Positions 6,031-6,143 of a DNA stretch of 6,143 bases are shown here, one piece after another. Under the pieces are notes generated by a model. The model ran no database searches, was not told where the DNA came from, and saw only the letters and a program-made list of their open reading frames with translations. The stretch covers positions 1 through 6,143 of the forward strand of contig JALVAI010000419.1 of assembly GCA_027011235.1 (NCBI GenBank), given 5' to 3'. This DNA is from Desulfobulbaceae bacterium. GTDB lineage: Bacteria; Desulfobacterota; Desulfobulbia; Desulfobulbales; Desulfobulbaceae. The position numbers were made by a program, and so were the translations under genes. How positions within the stretch are numbered: position 1 is the first letter of the stretch; each line of letters begins with the position of its first letter.

Positions 6031-6143
6031 GATGAACTCGTAAGAAGTCCAGACAATGCTTAAAGATGGCTAAGTAAAAACACAGATATACAAGGAGTAG
6101 TGTTCTGTGGCGGGTCTTGACTATACATGTAGTATGTCGAGAA
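6031..6143 (+). mobile_element. Second MITE copy, left part only (runs off the window)
   Basis: Bases 6031-6136 match 112-217 at 104 of 106 positions without gaps, in the same orientation. The differences are A125 against G6044 and C182 against T6101. The T here restores pairing of the internal arm: GTGTTCTGTGGCG would complement the first copy's CGCCACAGGACAC across 13 bp. The last seven bases (6137-6143) do not match the first copy without a gap, so the right half may differ. The right end and any target duplication lie outside the window. Confidence 0.8.

Overview
The window looks like part of a chromosome from a Gram-negative bacterium. It holds three intact housekeeping genes of mid GC content, set in AT-richer intergenic DNA that is unusually full of repeats. 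The gltX/glnS pair, the long ACT-type SerA and the style of the dispersed repeats suggest a Desulfobacterota-like (former Deltaproteobacteria) sulfate reducer. That placement rests on remembered family resemblance and is not proven here.

Layout. Bases 1-403 hold no gene. They contain one copy of a 94-bp dispersed repeat, read on the minus strand at 59-321, split by a 163-bp MITE-like insertion (112-274) that is flanked by a 6-bp duplication ACCATT. A terminator-like hairpin (329-353) follows. serA (404-2002, minus strand) encodes D-3-phosphoglycerate dehydrogenase, the first step of serine synthesis. The 629-bp divergent gap 2003-2631 holds the serA ribosome binding site, a 126-bp nested inverted repeat (2050-2175), two tandem 94-bp repeats (2221-2408), hairpin-forming sequence and a candidate gltX promoter. 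gltX (2632-4113) and glnS (4128-5816) follow on the plus strand only 14 nt apart, a probable two-gene operon for glutamyl- and glutaminyl-tRNA synthetases. Bases 5817-6143 hold no confident gene. They carry a degenerate repeat end, a doubtful 52-codon frame, and a second MITE copy (6031 onward, cut by the window end) that matches the first at 104 of 106 positions.

How it works together. The genes are ordinary core metabolism and translation. A dedicated GlnRS beside GluRS means Gln-tRNA(Gln) can be made directly, without relying on misacylation followed by amidation. The interest lies in the non-coding DNA. At least three repeat families are layered there: a MITE that jumped into an older 94-bp element, inverted copies of that element on both sides of serA (one supplying the serA stop codon), and a separate AT-rich palindrome between serA and its upstream repeats. 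No defence system, CRISPR array, tRNA, rRNA, transposase or phage gene was seen.
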